37,844 nt of DNA from Phycisphaerae bacterium (GTDB lineage: Bacteria > Planctomycetota > Phycisphaerae > UBA1845), in the NCBI GenBank assembly GCA_029260025.1, contig JAJDDZ010000083.1, positions 1 to 37,844 on the forward strand, written 5' to 3'. The translations under genes and the position numbers were made by a program. The notes under the pieces were generated by a model. That model searched no databases and had not been told where the DNA came from. It saw nothing but the letters and a program-made list of their open reading frames with translations. Every line of letters begins with the position of its first letter. Position 1 is the first letter of the stretch. Of the stretch, positions 8,994 through 18,024 are shown piece by piece.

Positions 8994-9457
8994 CAGGCGC
9001 GACTCTTTGGGATCATGGCGATCGCCTCGATTTCAACGAGCAGCTCTGGGCGGCAGAGTGTTGCCTGAATGCAAGTGCTTGCAGGAAGGGGGTCTAGATG
9101 GTTCTCCTCGTAAAACGCATTGCGCACATCGTTGAATGTGTCGTAGTTCTCGAAATCGACGAGGTAGCACGTCGTGCGGATGATATCATGCCAATCTGCG
9201 CCTTCGCTCTCCAGCAGAGACGCGATGTTGGTGAACGCGCGTCGCGTCTGTGCCCGAACGTCTCCTGGGTGAATTGATTGGCCGTTCTGGTCGACGCTTG
9301 CCGTACCCGAGATGAATATCATCACGCAGTTGTCTAGCTCGACTCGCATTCCTCGCGAAAACGCAACCTTCCGCGGGTAATCGTATGCTTCGTTCAATGT
9401 GGATGGACTTTGAATAGAGGACTTATCAATGCGAACTTTGTGGCCTGATTGAATCAT
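8993..9457 (-). CDS. ridA: RidA/YjgF-family protein
   Basis: This 154-residue protein belongs to the RidA (YjgF/YER057c/UK114) superfamily. Typical members hydrolyse reactive enamine/imine intermediates. Visible marks are ISGTASVDQNG near the middle, the DIIRTTCYLVD strand-helix region, and the ending that contains CIQATLCRPELLVEIEAIA, where the conserved arginine binds the substrate carboxylate. The family core is about 125-130 residues; the rest is an N-terminal extension. GGAG lies 6 bases before the ATG at 9457; ATG 9460 and TTG 9467-9469 are alternatives. It overlaps the DUF362 gene by 4 bases. Which substrate it handles is unknown. Confidence 0.8.
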   Translation of the reverse strand: MIQSGHKVRIDKSSIQSPSTLNEAYDYPRKVAFSRGMRVELDNCVMIFISGTASVDQNGQSIHPGDVRAQTRRAFTNIASLLESEGADWHDIIRTTCYLVDFENYDTFNDVRNAFYEENHLDPLPASTCIQATLCRPELLVEIEAIAMIPKSRA

Positions 9458-9679
9458 CATGTTCTCCAAGAGCTACCGTTTGTTGTACCCTTCCGAGTAG
9501 GCGCGGATACCCCTGACACCCACTGAACAATTTTCGAGCAATCCCTGTGCCAAGGCGCACAGTCCGGACTTCTGCGCTGAGTTATTGCTGTAAATGCCCA
9601 TAACCTGTCGATCTGAGACCCGGGTTGGGTTCGGTGTGGGTTTGGTCCGGATCTTGCTCGGAGAGAGAGCGGTATTGGA

Positions 9680-11005
9680 ATGCAGCATCAACGAAAGGCC
9701 ACAATTCGAGTCGAAGACTATCGGTCGTCGCTCATGTTCGGGCGTGGGCTTGTGGTCGCGGTATGTGTTGGCTTGGCTGTGGTGGTCGTTGTTGGTGCTT
9801 GCCGCCAGCAAACTCCGTCGTCTCTCGCAGACGTTTCGCCAAAGGGCAGACCAGCTGGGACGGGAGAAGGGCTTGTAATCGCAACGCAAGTTCCCGTTAG
9901 CGGAGCGGATAGCAGATGTCGCATTGTCACCGTCGGTGAACAAGACCGGGCAATCATCTCTGTATTGACTGAGGGGTTTGCTGTGGCAGCGAGTCCTGAC
10001 CTCTCGTTCGATGGCGAGCGATTTCTTTTTGTCGGCAGCCGAGGTGAGGAAGATCCGCAGTCGATTTGGGAGATGCGTATCGACGGTTCGGGTCTTCGAT
10101 TGGTTACAACATGTCCGGGCGGGTGCGCCGAGGCGATCTATCTGTCCACTATCTACACGATCGACATGCTGGCACCGGTCGATCAAATCGCGTTCGTCAC
10201 GCTGTCTTCGGTGGAAATACCTTCGGAGATTTTTACATGTCGTCTCGATGGGTCTAGGGCTCGGCGAATTACATTCACGGCGAACGGCGCGAGTGATCCT
10301 TTCCTTTTGGATGACGGGAGGCTTCTTTTTACGATGCAGGTGTCGCCCTCAAACGACGAAACCGGAAACACGGACTGTCTGGAGGCAGCACTCTTTACGG
10401 TGAACACAGACGGGACCGACGTTTTTCCGTTTTTAGGATTGCATCGCCGTTCTGGTGCGCGACCTCACACAATACAAGTCGACGACCCCGATTGGCGGAC
10501 TCTGAACGCGAAACGAATCGCGTCACGAGATAGACCGCCGGGTCGTGCGAGTGTTGTAGATCGAGACGATGCGCCGGCACAACTTTATTGCCTGAACGCT
10601 TACATGACCGGTCTTCGAGGTCGGAGCGAAAATGACAAAACGATCAATAAGGTCCGGTTTTATTCGCGAGGGGGATCAAGCGAAGTTCAATCGAGAACCA
10701 TGCCAAGGTTACTCGGGGAAGCGCCGGTCGAGTCTGACGGATCCTTTTTTGTCGAGCTACCGTCCGGGATTCCGATTCAACTCGAAACCATCGGGAGCAA
10801 CGGTCAATCAATCAATCGCATGCGTAGTTACTTCTGGGTCATGCCTGGAGAACGACGTGGCTGCATTGGCTGTCATGAAGATCGTGCCCTGACACCGCCT
10901 AACCGCCACGTCTTCGCCCTGCGGCGCCCCCCAACTCGCATCACCAGCGATTGTCTTGATCCTGAGAAGCGCAAGTCGCCTCAAACCCCTGGAGGCAGGC
11001 CGTGA
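9680..11005 (+). CDS. Lipoprotein with propeller and hydrazine-synthase-alpha-type heme domain
   Basis: This 441-residue protein has an export segment ending in a lipobox (VGAC, Cys41). A TolB/WD-like propeller spans about residues 75-260. The following domain matches the hydrazine synthase alpha middle domain: LGEAPVESDGSFFVELPSG, then RMRSYFWVMPGERRGCIGCH. One CxxCH heme motif is present (CIGCH). In Kuenenia hydrazine synthase alpha, as I recall its structure, the equivalent heme is ligated by a tyrosine four residues after the His and a second heme follows. Here that position is Ala and the protein ends about 60 residues later, so the second heme domain is missing. Its stop overlaps the GTG start of the next gene, indicating a two-protein unit. 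Homologs with this domain occur in many non-anammox planctomycetes; hydrazine synthesis must not be assumed. Start uncertain (ATG 9680 or 9734). Confidence 0.75.
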   Translation: MQHQRKATIRVEDYRSSLMFGRGLVVAVCVGLAVVVVVGACRQQTPSSLADVSPKGRPAGTGEGLVIATQVPVSGADSRCRIVTVGEQDRAIISVLTEGFAVAASPDLSFDGERFLFVGSRGEEDPQSIWEMRIDGSGLRLVTTCPGGCAEAIYLSTIYTIDMLAPVDQIAFVTLSSVEIPSEIFTCRLDGSRARRITFTANGASDPFLLDDGRLLFTMQVSPSNDETGNTDCLEAALFTVNTDGTDVFPFLGLHRRSGARPHTIQVDDPDWRTLNAKRIASRDRPPGRASVVDRDDAPAQLYCLNAYMTGLRGRSENDKTINKVRFYSRGGSSEVQSRTMPRLLGEAPVESDGSFFVELPSGIPIQLETIGSNGQSINRMRSYFWVMPGERRGCIGCHEDRALTPPNRHVFALRRPPTRITSDCLDPEKRKSPQTPGGRP

Positions 11006-13407
11006 ATGTTGCGATAGGGTTGTTTTTAGCTGCACTCATCGCACAAGGGGCGTCGGAGCAAGATGTCCATCCGCGATATGTAGGCCAAGAAGTTTGCCTC
11101 ACCTGTCATAGCGCGGGCCGGAACTCCGAATGGCAAGATTCTTCGCATCAATCCTCCCCCTGCACCACAAAGGATCTCTTGGCACACAATCGCAGCTACG
11201 CCGCCCTGCAAAAAAGCGAGGCGCGACACATCGCCGCACTTAGCGGGTTGCGTGCCGATGTGGAAAACAGTCTCATCTGCCTTGCGTGCCACGCGACCGG
11301 CGCCGATGACGGGCGACGCTGGGCAGTTCCTTCATTCGACATAACAGATGGTGTTCAGTGCGAAGCGTGTCACGGGGCGGGGAGTTTTCACGTCGAAGCA
11401 TTTCGCACTAGCCGCAGCGCTCAGCCGATCAAGCCATCGCTACACATTCGTTCGGGAAGTCGCGAGGATTGCAAGCGATGTCACATCGAACGACCCTCTC
11501 ACGATCGTGTCTTGAAGGACGGGTTCCGACTTTCACCCATCGACCATGACTACAAGACGCCCGTCAATCTAGCTATCTCGCCTGATGGATCGAAATTGTT
11601 CGTCGTCTGTGAGCGTAGCGAAAGTGTCATCGTCATTGATCTCGCCACCCATGAGAAAGTCGCCGAGGTGAATGTAGGCGCGAGGCCTCACGATATCGCT
11701 TTTTCCGGCGATGGTGGTTTCGCGTACGTCACGAATAGAACGGACGCAAGCGTCAGCGTCATAAAGACTAACGGGATGAAGGTGATCCGAACGATTAGCG
11801 TTGGACATGAACCGCACGGGATCGTCTATGATCCACAGGCTGATCGACTTATTGTGCTTAATACGTCTGACAACACGGTCTCACTTTACAGCGTAATGGA
11901 AGAAAGAATGGAGGCGGTTCTCTCCGGAGGAGAAGGTCCATGGTCCGCGGCGCTTGATTCCAAGAACGGGCGCACCGTCCTGACAAGCGTTCGCCCAAGC
12001 CTAGGAAACTTTCGTGACCCGCCCGTTAGTGAACTAACTGTGATCGACAATGCGACGGGGCACGTGGTTGTTCGGGCGAATGTTCCTGGCGCCAATATGC
12101 TTCAGGGGATTGCTTCGATTCCCGGTGCGGACGCGGTGCTATTTACGCTGGTGAGATCGAAGAACCTGATTCCAACGAGTCGTCTTGCTCAGGGATGGGT
12201 GATTACCAACGGACTGGGTGTTTACCATTTTGACGGTCGCGTCGATCAGGTTTTGCTCGATCAACCGGCAAGCTATTTCTCCGACCCAACCGACGTGGCG
12301 GTTAGTCCGGACGGTCGGCGAGCCGTCGTCGTTAGCGGCGGTGGGGACGAAGTTGCGATTGTTGATGTAGAAGCATTGCTCGAACTCCTCCGCAGCTCGG
12401 CCGAGTATGAGCGCGAGCACATTCTTCCGAATCATCTCGGCATGAGCAGCCATTTTGTTCTTCGCCGTGTTCCGGTCGGAAGGAACCCCCGCGCCGTCGC
12501 GTTCTCAGCTGACGGCAATGTCGCCTACGTAGCGAACGCGCTCGACGACACCGTGACAACTCTCCGTGCGCCGGACTTTGTGATGGAATCAACCATAGAG
12601 CTAGGCGGTCCAGATTTAGTCACACACCTACGCCGAGGCGAACGACTGTTTCATGATGCTTCGGTTACATATGGCAAACAGTTTTCCTGCCGAAGCTGCC
12701 ATCCGGATGGACATATCAACGGTTTGACTTTTGACATCGAGGCGGATGGAATCGGCCTCCATCCGGTGGACAACCGGACGCTTCAAAGCATTTTCGACAC
12801 GCCGCCATTCAAATGGGAGGGGACCAATCCGACGCTGCATCGGCAGTGCGGACCGAGGCTCGCGGTGTTTTTCACTCGTCTTGATCCCTATGCGTCGAAC
12901 GAGCTGGATGCGTTGGTCGATTACATGTGTACGATCGAGAGGCCACCGAATCGGTATCGCCGCCGTGACGGATTGACCGATGCCCAGCGACGCGGTAAGG
13001 CGGTCTTTGAACGCGCTACGGACAATCGGGGGTTGCCGATCGCTCCCAAGAACCGATGCGTCACATGTCACTCGGGGGCCTACTTTACGACGCGAGTTCA
13101 GAGCACGGTCTCGACGAATATGTGGTTCGACGCTTACATCAACGTCGAATTGAAAGACCTATCGCAAAATGACGAATTTGGGGTCCTGGGAAATTACTAC
13201 TTTGTGGATGTTGGGTTGGCGGACAAGCTCATGGACGTTCCGCACCTTCGTAACATCGCCGACGGTAGACCGTATCTGCACAACGGGGCCGCCAATACCC
13301 TTGAGGAAATCTGGACTCGTTTCAACATGACCGATCGCCATGGGGCGACGGCTGACCTAACCCGGCAGCAGCTCAATGACCTCATCGACTATCTCAAATC
13401 GTTATGA
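11002..13407 (+). CDS. Cytochrome c554-like / YVTN propeller / MauG-like diheme fusion (hydrazine synthase beta-gamma-like)
   Basis: This 801-residue exported protein has a short signal peptide (1-18) and three parts. Residues 26-170 form a tetraheme cytochrome-c554-type domain with CxxCH at C32, C93, C120 and C157 and the typical CxxCHATG and CEACHGAG strings. Residues about 180-540 form a YVTN-type propeller (repeats such as ISPDGSKLFVV, FSADGNVAYVANALDDTV). Residues about 548-801 form a MauG/cytochrome c peroxidase-like diheme domain with CRSCH (C563), CVTCH (C686) and VPHLRN. Hydrazine synthase beta is a propeller and gamma a MauG-like diheme protein, fused in some anammox bacteria; the c554 domain is an addition here. 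GTG start with GGAGG 6 bases upstream, overlapping the previous stop. The role is inferred to be electron transfer or catalysis with the preceding lipoprotein. Confidence 0.8.
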   Translation: MNVAIGLFLAALIAQGASEQDVHPRYVGQEVCLTCHSAGRNSEWQDSSHQSSPCTTKDLLAHNRSYAALQKSEARHIAALSGLRADVENSLICLACHATGADDGRRWAVPSFDITDGVQCEACHGAGSFHVEAFRTSRSAQPIKPSLHIRSGSREDCKRCHIERPSHDRVLKDGFRLSPIDHDYKTPVNLAISPDGSKLFVVCERSESVIVIDLATHEKVAEVNVGARPHDIAFSGDGGFAYVTNRTDASVSVIKTNGMKVIRTISVGHEPHGIVYDPQADRLIVLNTSDNTVSLYSVMEERMEAVLSGGEGPWSAALDSKNGRTVLTSVRPSLGNFRDPPVSELTVIDNATGHVVVRANVPGANMLQGIASIPGADAVLFTLVRSKNLIPTSRLAQGWVITNGLGVYHFDGRVDQVLLDQPASYFSDPTDVAVSPDGRRAVVVSGGGDEVAIVDVEALLELLRSSAEYEREHILPNHLGMSSHFVLRRVPVGRNPRAVAFSADGNVAYVANALDDTVTTLRAPDFVMESTIELGGPDLVTHLRRGERLFHDASVTYGKQFSCRSCHPDGHINGLTFDIEADGIGLHPVDNRTLQSIFDTPPFKWEGTNPTLHRQCGPRLAVFFTRLDPYASNELDALVDYMCTIERPPNRYRRRDGLTDAQRRGKAVFERATDNRGLPIAPKNRCVTCHSGAYFTTRVQSTVSTNMWFDAYINVELKDLSQNDEFGVLGNYYFVDVGLADKLMDVPHLRNIADGRPYLHNGAANTLEEIWTRFNMTDRHGATADLTRQQLNDLIDYLKSL

Positions 13408-15085
13408 ATCAACTCGCAAGTCTCGCGTGATCGCTCGCGTCATTTGGGTCGTAGTTACGCATCTCTGTGCAAGCGGGGTTGTGCGGGCAGAGCCTCGCGT
13501 GCCCGTGCCCGCGCAAACTATCGAAGCTTGGCAAGCGTTTCTTCGAGCGACAGAGAAACCGCTCTTCACCGTCACAGCGATCTCGCGAGACCCTCGCACT
13601 GGAGATTTTTGGCTTGCGACATGGGGCTCGGGGCTCGTACGATACTCGGGCGGACGGTTCGACGTTTTCAATCAATTCAATAGCGGTCTTGCAGGCGATC
13701 TTGTCTTCGATGTTTGCGTCCATGACGGACTGGTCTGGGCAGCCACGATTGGTGGCGTGAGCGCATACGCACATTCAACCGACGATTGGAAGCTCCATTT
13801 CCCGCGTCAGAGGTCTTTCGGCGGACCGGTTTATACGAGAGTCAAGCGGGTCGATGGCGAACTGAGGGTCGCTACCACTGATGGCTTGGCGGCTGTCTTC
13901 GATGCCGAAGATGATCGCTGGAACGAAGGGTTTCTGCCGGCCCTCAAGTTTGCAGCTGTAGGTCTCACGGGATTTCCTGCCTCGCGCGGCGCACCCAGCA
14001 GGCAGGCGGCGATCGCCGTCTACGGGCCACGAAACAGGATGATACACCTACCGGGCCCTGAGGTACTCGAAGACCGACTCGACCTTTCAACCGTCGAATG
14101 CGCGGTGGAGATGGCCAACGACGCAGCCCCGGACCATGAAGGCAAGATCGATCTTCTCAAGGCGTCATCTGGCTACGATCGCTATGGTTGGACGCTGCCG
14201 GAAGACGATGTCGTTCTCTTTTCACTGAACCCTAGCATTGGCGGCATTGTGGGGCATCTTGCACCGACAACTGATCCAGTGCTCTATGAAGTTGTCGCGC
14301 GAACCGGAATCCCATTTGTATCGACCGCTCGTCTGGATCGGGAAAATCGAGAAAGACTTCTTGCGACACCAAACGCGTTCCAGTGTCTGGGCAACCTAAA
14401 GCGTGCCCACCGGATGTTAGCGAACGACCTGGTCGATTCGAATTCCGGGAAACGAATCGCCATCGTCATGAGTGGATCCGAGCCTGGTGACGTTCGTCTA
14501 CGGTGGTGGCGCGATCTCGCTGCGAAGCGAGGAGTGACGATTATTGGCTGGTCTCCGGAGTCGAAACTAGCCTTGCCCGTAGACTTGGTCGTAACGTGGA
14601 CAGATGCGGAGTCGTCGGTCCGCATCGTAGAACAGGTTCGAGGGGCAGGAATCCATTGTCCTATCGTCGTTAGTGATGACTGCCTTCGCGATGATCTGGC
14701 TTCACTTGCGAGTGTTCCACTTGGTGAACTGGTGACATTGAACGAAGAGGCGTTAGGGGCTGCGCCGTTTGATGAAGATTTTGCAGTAAAATTTGAACGC
14801 ACTCATGCTCGCCATCGAATTTTGCCCGGTCGCACTTCGTATGATGGACAACAAACGTTCGATGGGGTTGACCATCTTCTGAGTGCTGTCCGTAAGGCGA
14901 ATTCGAAACACCATCGCGTCGAGGAGGTCTTAGCGGAAATGCGAGATAGCGCGTACGGAGAAGCACATTTTGATGACAAGCACACTACGACCACCGTTCC
15001 CATAGCGAGGTTCATCAACGAGAGTTGGTTGCCTCGAGAAATCAGAAATGCGGAGAGGCGAGAGCGAGTCATTTCGCACGAATGA
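13376..15085 (+). CDS. Exported fusion of regulator-type propeller and periplasmic ligand-binding domain
   Basis: This protein of up to 569 residues has a hydrophobic export segment (about 18-38, ending VVRA). The N-terminal half (about 55-190) has repeats like those of two-component-regulator propellers (AISRDPRTGDFWLATWGSGL, GLVWAATIGGVSAY). The C-terminal half (about 215-520) resembles type I periplasmic ligand-binding proteins of branched-chain amino acid/amide transporters. Examples are the GIVGHLAPTTDPV, KRIAIVMSGSEPG and CPIVVSDDC segments. No membrane, kinase or transporter gene is adjacent, so it may sense or bind a ligand for the cytochrome proteins encoded just upstream. It overlaps the upstream gene by 32 bases if ATG 13376 is used. 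GTG 13427 would remove the overlap; neither has a good ribosome-binding site. Confidence 0.65.
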   Translation: MTSSTISNRYESTRKSRVIARVIWVVVTHLCASGVVRAEPRVPVPAQTIEAWQAFLRATEKPLFTVTAISRDPRTGDFWLATWGSGLVRYSGGRFDVFNQFNSGLAGDLVFDVCVHDGLVWAATIGGVSAYAHSTDDWKLHFPRQRSFGGPVYTRVKRVDGELRVATTDGLAAVFDAEDDRWNEGFLPALKFAAVGLTGFPASRGAPSRQAAIAVYGPRNRMIHLPGPEVLEDRLDLSTVECAVEMANDAAPDHEGKIDLLKASSGYDRYGWTLPEDDVVLFSLNPSIGGIVGHLAPTTDPVLYEVVARTGIPFVSTARLDRENRERLLATPNAFQCLGNLKRAHRMLANDLVDSNSGKRIAIVMSGSEPGDVRLRWWRDLAAKRGVTIIGWSPESKLALPVDLVVTWTDAESSVRIVEQVRGAGIHCPIVVSDDCLRDDLASLASVPLGELVTLNEEALGAAPFDEDFAVKFERTHARHRILPGRTSYDGQQTFDGVDHLLSAVRKANSKHHRVEEVLAEMRDSAYGEAHFDDKHTTTTVPIARFINESWLPREIRNAERRERVISHE

Positions 15086-15418
15086 GAAATATGAAACCAA
15101 TCGTTACGGGTCACGGATGCTACGGACGAATTGACAAGCGTTCTCGACTGCGAGAAAAGCTTAGACTCGATCGGATCCGGCATAGAGCTTGCTGAGAAAC
15201 CAGCGTAGGGTTGTGCGCTATGCCGCGGGCAGTGGAACAATTCATACTTTTATCGGGGATTATTCCCGAAATCGAGAATGCCTGTGGGTGCGATCAATAA
15301 TTTAACGAGACTGGGCGTCGCGGGGACATCCGTCCTTGTCCTTGGCTAACCGGCGCCCAATGATGAAGTAAGAGCCTGACTAGGTTTGATGCAGCAGGAC
15401 TCCGTGGGGGGGTAGAGA
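15086..15418. other. Intergenic stretch without a gene
   Basis: A hairpin at 15253-15269 (7-bp stem, 3-base loop) has no T tract and is not called a terminator. The last bases carry the leader of the next gene. Nothing else recognisable. Confidence 0.4.
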
Positions 15419-17941
15419 ATGACGCTTCGATTGAGCAAGCGCAACCGCGCCGTGCGATCACTTGTAGCAACACTCGCTGTAGCAGTCTTCGGCCGTAGTG
15501 CTCTTGCCGCGCCACGAGCCGTGCCCAAGGCGCCACAAGAAGCTGGCGTACGCTTCGCGCTCGAGGATGCGTCAATCTCCTTTGAGTTCTCCGCTGCGGT
15601 ATTGGATGAACTTGATTTTTGGTTGACGCCTCGTGGCGAGACAAGTTCTGATATCACACGACATACGCCGCCAGGGCAGCGTGCGTACCCGCTATCGATG
15701 GTCTTCGAGGTGGATGCTACGAGTAGCTTCACGGTTACCCGAGGGCGAGGCGGGTCTGTCCAGCTCGAAGGGTCGCTCCATAGTTGCGGCGCGATCATGT
15801 CGTTCGTGAATAGTGAACGGGTCGTCGTCGTGAACCCTTCGCTCGAAAAAAGTCCTACTGGCGAACTTCGGATTGTCGAATACGACGGTGGCGAAGACTC
15901 TCAGGAATTCTTTTCCATCGATTCGGTTTCCTATCGTCTCTTGCATGGTCAGAAGAGTTTTGAACTCGTCGGTACGATTCATGCGTCACAGTCTCTCGCC
16001 ACTCGCCTCGGTGTGACCAGACCGCAAGAAATCGATCTTGGCGAGTTGCGCGTTGAGGGCAAATTGGTTCCGGTGTATGACTCCCAAGCTTTTTCGGATA
16101 CCTGTGCCGGAACGGGAAATCTCAAAGGCGGCGTTTCTGGTTGGACACCCACGCCCGGACCGGATGTTATAGTCGCCGACTTACCAACTGTTCTGCGTTA
16201 TGGGCGCATTGGCGACATCACAGCATTTGCCATTGCAACCGTATCCTGCAACATCGGCGATGAGCGATTAAGCTGGGTTTCCTATACCAACAAGCATCCG
16301 GCGATTTTTCAGAGTGCTTATCGTCTCAACGAGTACGGGTTCCAGGAGATCGGAAGAGCTTGGCTAAAACACGGGTTCTATGCGGTTTCCCAAAGCCTTT
16401 GCTCGCCCTGCAACGATCCGACGAACGGGACAGAGCTCGGCGTTGGTTGTTCCGATCCGTATAGTGCCCCGCTCAACGGCGATCAATCCAACATGACCGA
16501 AAATGACGTCGTCAATGCCCACACCGGATACTTTCCTTATCCCACGAGCAGTCCTGCCTATGAATCCATGATCGATCGTCGATTGCAGATTCACGATGTT
16601 GATCTAGATCCTGCCCGAAACGTAGGTGCTCGTTATTTCATCCAGGGACATTACATCACCGCTGACGACGCCGCCGCCGGTAACCAGGACAACAACGCGT
16701 CCTACCGTGAGGTTCGCGTCAACAGCACGAGCCCCGACGTTTACTCGATCATCATCGATCCTTCGTTCTCGATGCGCCGCGGAAGCGCTCCTATTCGTGC
16801 ATGGAAGGAGATTGATCCCGATGTGGTCGAATCTGAGATGCGCGTTCCGGGCGAAGGACTGTTCATACTTGCTGTGAAAACAACCGACTTAGGAGATGGC
16901 CGGTGGCGTTACGTCTACGCTCTTCAAAACCTCAACTCAGACCGGTCGGCCCGTACATTTTCCGTCGAGTTTCCAAGTGGATCTATGATCGATAACGTCG
17001 GATTCAACGACGTCGACTATCACAGCGGGGAAACCTACGACGGGACTGATTGGCAACATGTGTTCGATGGTCGATTCTTAACTTGGTCGACCCAAACTGT
17101 CGAACAAAATATTAACGCCAACGCGCTACGCTTCGACACGGTGTACACCTTCTGGTTTGAGTGCAACGTTCCGCCTGGATCGGCCAAAATCTTGGTTGAT
17201 CTGTTTAAGCCTGGCATGCCTGAGTCGATCAGCGGTTTTACCATTGGTCCTATGTTAGAAATGATCGACTGCAACGACAACCAGATTGCTGATTCCTGCG
17301 ACCTTCATTGTGACATCCTAGGATGCGTAACCGGATGTGGAGGAAGCATCGATTGCAACGAAAACCAAGTTCCCGACGAGTGCGAACCGGATTGTAACGA
17401 AAACGGTATTGCGGATCCATGCGACATCTTGTCCTGTTTGCTAGGTGATCCCCTGTGCGACGATTGCAACTCGAATGGCGTACCCGATGGATGCGAAACA
17501 GATTGCGACAACGATGGCCTGATCGACGATTGTGATCCGCCCGAAGACACCGACGGTGATGGCGTGACTGAATGTCTTGATCTTTGCCCACTGACGACCC
17601 CGGCGGGAGCTTGCTTGTGTCCAGCGATCGATTGGTGCTGCTTCGCAAGTGGCATGTGCGTTTCAAGTTTTCCACGCGTTACTTGTCTCGAACTCGACGG
17701 GACACCCGACTGTGTTGAGGCGCCCTGTCGCGATGGATGTCTACTTGGCGATCGTGACGACGATGGCGATATTGATCTGCGTGACGTCTACGAGCTTCAA
17801 CGATGTTATTCTGCGGCCAATGATCTAGCCGGGTACGCGACGCCAACTTCGGAATGCTTGATTCCTTTCGACTTCGATCACGACGGGGATATAGACAGGC
17901 TAGACTATCAAGCGTTTAGCGAATTATGCGCCGGGCCCTAG
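15419..17941 (+). CDS. Large exported calcium-repeat surface protein with C-terminal dockerin-like domain
   Basis: This 840-residue protein has a signal peptide (1-31, ending ALA). A large body (about 32-610) resembles a recurrent exported planctomycete family of unknown function, with marks such as SCNIGDERLSWV, WLKHGFYAVSQSLC, LGVGCSDPYSAPLNG and RYFIQGHY. Residues about 617-730 are Asp/Asn/Cys-rich calcium repeats of thrombospondin type 3 (DCNDNQIADSCD, DCNENQVPDECE, DTDGDGVTECLD). Residues about 773-838 are two dockerin-like calcium loops (DRDDDGDIDLRDVYELQ, DFDHDGDIDRLDYQ). No heme motif is present. It lies between the hydrazine-synthase-like genes and octaheme gene 2. It may be a cell-surface scaffold or coat; catalysis cannot be inferred. 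Confidence 0.75.
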   Translation: MTLRLSKRNRAVRSLVATLAVAVFGRSALAAPRAVPKAPQEAGVRFALEDASISFEFSAAVLDELDFWLTPRGETSSDITRHTPPGQRAYPLSMVFEVDATSSFTVTRGRGGSVQLEGSLHSCGAIMSFVNSERVVVVNPSLEKSPTGELRIVEYDGGEDSQEFFSIDSVSYRLLHGQKSFELVGTIHASQSLATRLGVTRPQEIDLGELRVEGKLVPVYDSQAFSDTCAGTGNLKGGVSGWTPTPGPDVIVADLPTVLRYGRIGDITAFAIATVSCNIGDERLSWVSYTNKHPAIFQSAYRLNEYGFQEIGRAWLKHGFYAVSQSLCSPCNDPTNGTELGVGCSDPYSAPLNGDQSNMTENDVVNAHTGYFPYPTSSPAYESMIDRRLQIHDVDLDPARNVGARYFIQGHYITADDAAAGNQDNNASYREVRVNSTSPDVYSIIIDPSFSMRRGSAPIRAWKEIDPDVVESEMRVPGEGLFILAVKTTDLGDGRWRYVYALQNLNSDRSARTFSVEFPSGSMIDNVGFNDVDYHSGETYDGTDWQHVFDGRFLTWSTQTVEQNINANALRFDTVYTFWFECNVPPGSAKILVDLFKPGMPESISGFTIGPMLEMIDCNDNQIADSCDLHCDILGCVTGCGGSIDCNENQVPDECEPDCNENGIADPCDILSCLLGDPLCDDCNSNGVPDGCETDCDNDGLIDDCDPPEDTDGDGVTECLDLCPLTTPAGACLCPAIDWCCFASGMCVSSFPRVTCLELDGTPDCVEAPCRDGCLLGDRDDDGDIDLRDVYELQRCYSAANDLAGYATPTSECLIPFDFDHDGDIDRLDYQAFSELCAGP

Positions 17942-17977
17942 CGTATCGGGAGATCCCCGTTTGTGTTCGATCTGGCA

Positions 17978-18020
17978 CGGTGATTATAGACGGAAGGTTG
18001 GGCCGGAGAATGGAGGCTTG
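17978..18020 (+). promoter_or_regulatory. Leader of octaheme gene 2, conserved with that of paralog 1
   Basis: This region shares with 868-911 a GATTA-containing stretch (here GATTATAGA, a possible -10 element), GGGC, GGAG and the string ATGGAGGCTT. GGAGG is 8 bases before the ATG at 18025. No matching -35 is convincing. Confidence 0.45.
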
Positions 18021-18024
18021 AACC

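Noticed and set aside
9473-10186. Minus-strand open frame of 237 residues overlapping the alpha-like heme gene
   Set aside because: It lies mostly opposite the well-supported lipoprotein gene and has no domain signal. Treated as a shadow frame.
15253-15269. Small hairpin between the ligand-binding and surface-protein genes
   Set aside because: No T tract follows and the stem is short with a G-T pair, so it is not called a terminator.
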